A stretch of 44,960 nucleotides of DNA from an uncultured SAR86 cluster bacterium (GTDB taxonomy: Bacteria; Pseudomonadota; Gammaproteobacteria; Magnimaribacterales; Magnimaribacteraceae), in NCBI GenBank assembly GCA_902628375.1, contig CACOMS010000009.1, forward strand, positions 1 to 44,960, read 5' to 3'. The notes beneath the pieces were generated by a model. The model saw only the letters and a list, made by a program, of their open reading frames with translations. It made no database searches and was not told the origin of the DNA. The position numbers and the translations under genes were made by a program. Positions within the stretch are counted from its first letter, which is position 1; each line of letters begins with the position of its first letter. Positions 42,377 to 44,960 of the stretch are shown in pieces.

Positions 42377-43684
42377 CTAGGCTAAAACCCTTTTCGAAGA
42401 TTCCCTATATCTTGGTAAAGAAATTTTAAACATCAAAGCTGATATAGGAAGAACAATTAAACCAGATAAAGAAATTGAATTAATTAATAGATTGGGGTTA
42501 GCAAAAATATAATCTGTAAAAAAGGCTGTTAATTGAGGCCCGAGACTTAAACCAAAAGCCATCATAAGAAAAGCGTGTATGGCAGCTGCTTGTCCCTTAA
42601 CGTTTCCTGTACTTACCCCGCTTATTGCTAAAAGACCCAAAGGAGCAAATGAACTTATAAATAGTAGATATAGAGCTATGCATATCCAGGCCCCTAATTC
42701 GGTATTAACGAATGAGAGTAAAACGATTGGAGGCAAAGCTAGCATCACAGCAATCATTGCTGCTCTTACAGGTGCATCAGCATAATTTTTATTACGTAGA
42801 TAATCCACCGCTGTACCAGCAAGAATTGTTCCAATTATGGAGCTAACTATTGTTATTACACCAAGTATTAGACCTACTTCAGATAAGGAAATATCAAATG
42901 CCCTTATCATCATAGTTGGTGCCCAAAAACTAAAGGAATAAAAAATAAGGGCCATAAAAATTAAACCACCGAACATTGGGATTAAAGTTCTTTTATGCTC
43001 TTTAAGATGAAGAAATATGTTCTTTCTTTCAATAGCTTTATCAAGATTCACTTGCTCATCTATTCTTTTTGGTTCTTTTAAAAGAAAAGCCGCTAAAGCT
43101 AAAATCAAACCGGGTATGCCTACTATCATAAAAGTTGCTTGCCACGGTTTTAAATAACCTATCAAAGGAAGGTTTATGCCACCTATTTGGGTTAGGTAAT
43201 CAATTAAGAAACCTCCTCCAAGTAGAGTGATACCTATACCTATGTATACTCCTGAGGTAATAATTCCCATGGGTTTACCTTGTTTATTCTCAGGAAAAGA
43301 ATCACTGATTAGTGAGACGCTTGTGGGTGCCATAACAGCTTCTCCTACTGCAACACCTATTCTGGCACCAAAGAGTTTACCGAAAGAATTTGCCAATCCA
43401 GCTAATGCTGTCATTAAAGACCATAAAAAAATTCCGGTACCCAAAACTTTAGTTCTTTGATATCGATCTACTGCGTATCCTATTGGAAGAGCCATGACTG
43501 CATAAAAAATTGAAAATGCGGCTCCTCCCAATAAAGCTATCTGAGAATCTGTTAGACCAAAATCCTGCTTGATGGGCTCAACAAGCATGGAAGGTATTTG
43601 TCTATCTATGAAGGCAAAAACTTGAGCTAGAGTAAGAATTGCAACCGCAGAATAGCTGTGTTTCTTTTCTGGATAATTCCTCAT
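42377..43684 (-). CDS. MFS transporter, Spinster-like
   Basis: A 435-residue major facilitator with 12 predicted membrane segments. The first helix FAFIDRQIPSMLVEPI, the loop GYAVDRYQRTKVLG (MFS motif A variant between helices 2 and 3) and GARIGVAVGEAVMAPTS in helix 4 are typical of the bacterial Spinster-like group, thought to move small organic acids, sugars or lipid-like compounds. The amidohydrolase gene lies 24 bases upstream on the same strand, so uptake and hydrolysis of one substrate is a fair guess. It ends 15 bases from a convergent SDR gene. Confidence 0.88.
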   Translation of the reverse strand: MRNYPEKKHSYSAVAILTLAQVFAFIDRQIPSMLVEPIKQDFGLTDSQIALLGGAAFSIFYAVMALPIGYAVDRYQRTKVLGTGIFLWSLMTALAGLANSFGKLFGARIGVAVGEAVMAPTSVSLISDSFPENKQGKPMGIITSGVYIGIGITLLGGGFLIDYLTQIGGINLPLIGYLKPWQATFMIVGIPGLILALAAFLLKEPKRIDEQVNLDKAIERKNIFLHLKEHKRTLIPMFGGLIFMALIFYSFSFWAPTMMIRAFDISLSEVGLILGVITIVSSIIGTILAGTAVDYLRNKNYADAPVRAAMIAVMLALPPIVLLSFVNTELGAWICIALYLLFISSFAPLGLLAISGVSTGNVKGQAAAIHAFLMMAFGLSLGPQLTAFFTDYIFANPNLLINSISLSGLIVLPISALMFKISLPRYRESSKRVLA

Positions 43685-43708
43685 TTCAAGAAATCTTTGA
43701 TAGATTGT

Positions 43709-44960
43709 TTAAGATTTATTTTTTTTAAGTATCTTGCCTGAGTAAGAAGAAATGCGCCATCCATCAGGATCCTTTATTCTTTCTGGAGCAGGAGTCAAGT
43801 CCACTTCTTTTCCATCTAATATGACATACTTAATCAATTCTTTTTTTCCTAAGATACTTACATCTTTTGAAGGATCACCATCTATTACTAATAAGTCAGC
43901 TTTAAATCCCGGGGAAATTAAACCTAATGTATCTTCTTTTCTCATGGCTTTTGCTGCGTTTTTAGTAGCACAAGTTATAGCTTCTAATGGTGTCATCTTG
44001 AGCTTATCAACAAAAACTTCTAGTTCTTTGTAATGCCAATCTCCATATGGCGTTACAGAAAATCCACTTTCGCTTCCACAAATAAAAGGAACTCCAGCAT
44101 CAAATGCTTTTCTAAATATTTCTATATTGTCATCAATCTCTTTCTCAAAAATAGCCTTATAGTCTTTTGATGCATTCATTTCTTCTGCGTAATCAATTAA
44201 ATTGGCTTGAAATGTAAAAGTGGGTACTAAAGGGACATTTTTCTCTAGCATTAATTCCAGTCCTTCTTCATCCATGTAGGTTCCGTGAAGGATCATATCC
44301 ATTCCAGCTAACATAGCGTCTTTTAGACTTGGGCCACCTCTACAATGTCCTACAACTGGTATTCCTAATTCATGAGCTGTATCGCAAGCTAATTTCAGTT
44401 CATCTCGACTCCAAGCTTGCAACTCGCCTTCATATTCTTGTCTAGGCACCATTCCTGTCACATGAATTTTTATCCAATCAACACCCATTTTGATCTGCCT
44501 TCTTATTTCAAGAACAATTTCGTCTCTGCTTGTTACGACTGCGCCATATCCCCTCTTTCCTTCATCAGGGATTAATCTTCCAGCTGTACCTCCTGCAGAA
44601 GTTATTAAAGCGTTACCCCCAACAGCCATTCTAGGTCCAGGAATAATTCCACTTTCTATTGCATCCCTTAAATCAACTCCGACGCTATATAGACTATCTG
44701 CGTCAAAAAAACTGGTAACACCTGACTGAAGAACTTTTAAGGCATTCGTTCCTGCGATAATTGAAGCAAGACCTTCTCTTCTGTGAAAAAAGAGTTCGTC
44801 ATTTGAAACTGGTTCATCGAAGCTTATATGACAATGCGCATCAATTAAGCCAGGCATGACTGTCTGACCCTTAAGATCTATAGTTTCTACCTTATTTTTT
44901 GGAAGCTCGGAGCTATCTTTGTGAACAGCCTTAATTTCACCATCCACAATATGAATATGC
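43709..44960 (-). CDS. Amidohydrolase family metal-dependent hydrolase (5' end outside window)
   Basis: Cytoplasmic metal-dependent hydrolase of the imidazolonepropionase/prolidase-like group, acting on amide, cyclic amide or dipeptide bonds. The frame is open to the window edge (HIHIV before the GTG at 44947), and family proteins begin with a short strand before DGEIKAV, so some N-terminal residues lie outside; at least 417 codons are inside. Metal ligands visible: HxH in GLIDAHCHI, Lys in WIKIHVTG, His in VVGHCRGG, His in LHGTYMD. In the last motif GSESGF replaces the usual GTDxGF, i.e. Glu for Asp (about residue 293 counted from the GTG). It leads an MFS transporter gene, gap 24 bases. Confidence 0.87.
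   Translation of the reverse strand, partial: HIHIVDGEIKAVHKDSSELPKNKVETIDLKGQTVMPGLIDAHCHISFDEPVSNDELFFHRREGLASIIAGTNALKVLQSGVTSFFDADSLYSVGVDLRDAIESGIIPGPRMAVGGNALITSAGGTAGRLIPDEGKRGYGAVVTSRDEIVLEIRRQIKMGVDWIKIHVTGMVPRQEYEGELQAWSRDELKLACDTAHELGIPVVGHCRGGPSLKDAMLAGMDMILHGTYMDEEGLELMLEKNVPLVPTFTFQANLIDYAEEMNASKDYKAIFEKEIDDNIEIFRKAFDAGVPFICGSESGFSVTPYGDWHYKELEVFVDKLKMTPLEAITCATKNAAKAMRKEDTLGLISPGFKADLLVIDGDPSKDVSILGKKELIKYVILDGKEVDLTPAPERIKDPDGWRISSYSGKILKKNKS

Overview
The window is a compact, AT-rich bacterial chromosome segment (roughly one third G+C by eye) from what looks like a free-living marine gammaproteobacterium. The run tig-clpP-clpX-lon-hupB-ppiD is a gammaproteobacterial gene order. 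Low G+C, very short spacers, overlapping tail-to-tail genes, two large TonB-dependent receptors and many short-chain dehydrogenases fit a streamlined SAR86-like lineage. That placement is inference; there is no rRNA or marker phylogeny here. I see no phage, insertion sequence, integrase, CRISPR array or toxin-antitoxin pair, and no gene-free stretch over 300 bases (the longest, about 200 bases, lies between the first receptor and the S9 peptidase).

Layout. 1-5797: a TonB-dependent receptor (minus strand, with terminator) diverges from a secreted S9 prolyl-oligopeptidase-type peptidase, which is followed after one base by fabI. 5790-15727 (all minus): tRNA-Pro, a DadA-like FAD dehydrogenase, tRNA-Arg, acylphosphatase, tRNA-His, trigger factor, ClpP, ClpX, Lon, HU and PpiD, a protein-folding and proteolysis block interleaved with tRNA genes. 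15834-28960: folD, an EthA-type Baeyer-Villiger monooxygenase, a TIP30-like NAD(P)-binding protein and an acyl-CoA synthetase; a FabY-type ketosynthase with a phosphotransferase and a DUF6285 protein; two tandem SDRs, a DUF4389 membrane protein and gpsA; a glutamine-synthetase-like ligase and another SDR. 28957-35889: an M48 metalloprotease lipoprotein and a patatin-like phospholipase, diverging from a second TonB-dependent receptor and a DASS transporter. 35886-41504: two tandem gamma-glutamyltransferases headed by a 41-residue ORF, tRNA-Asp, an S51 peptidase, queH, and a small secreted protein. 41570-44960: a divergent SDR lacking the catalytic Tyr/Lys, an MFS transporter, and an amidohydrolase cut by the right edge.

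How it fits together. The first half is housekeeping: fatty-acid elongation (FabI, FabY), one-carbon metabolism (FolD), phospholipid precursor (GpsA), tRNAs, chaperones and proteases. The accessory content concerns scavenging of peptides, gamma-glutamyl compounds, amino acids and lipophilic carbon: outer-membrane receptors, secreted peptidase, periplasmic gamma-glutamyltransferases, S51 dipeptidase, D-amino-acid dehydrogenase, monooxygenase, acyl-CoA ligase and SDRs. I see no unambiguous new defence or mobile system. The signals most worth pursuing are the gamma-glutamyltransferase pair (one copy apparently lacks the lid loop and the substrate-binding Asp) with its overlapping 41-residue ORF; two tRNA genes ending 9 and 15 bases before a start codon; a 22-bp dyad carrying TATAAT on both strands between divergent genes; and a shared leader layout at both receptor genes.
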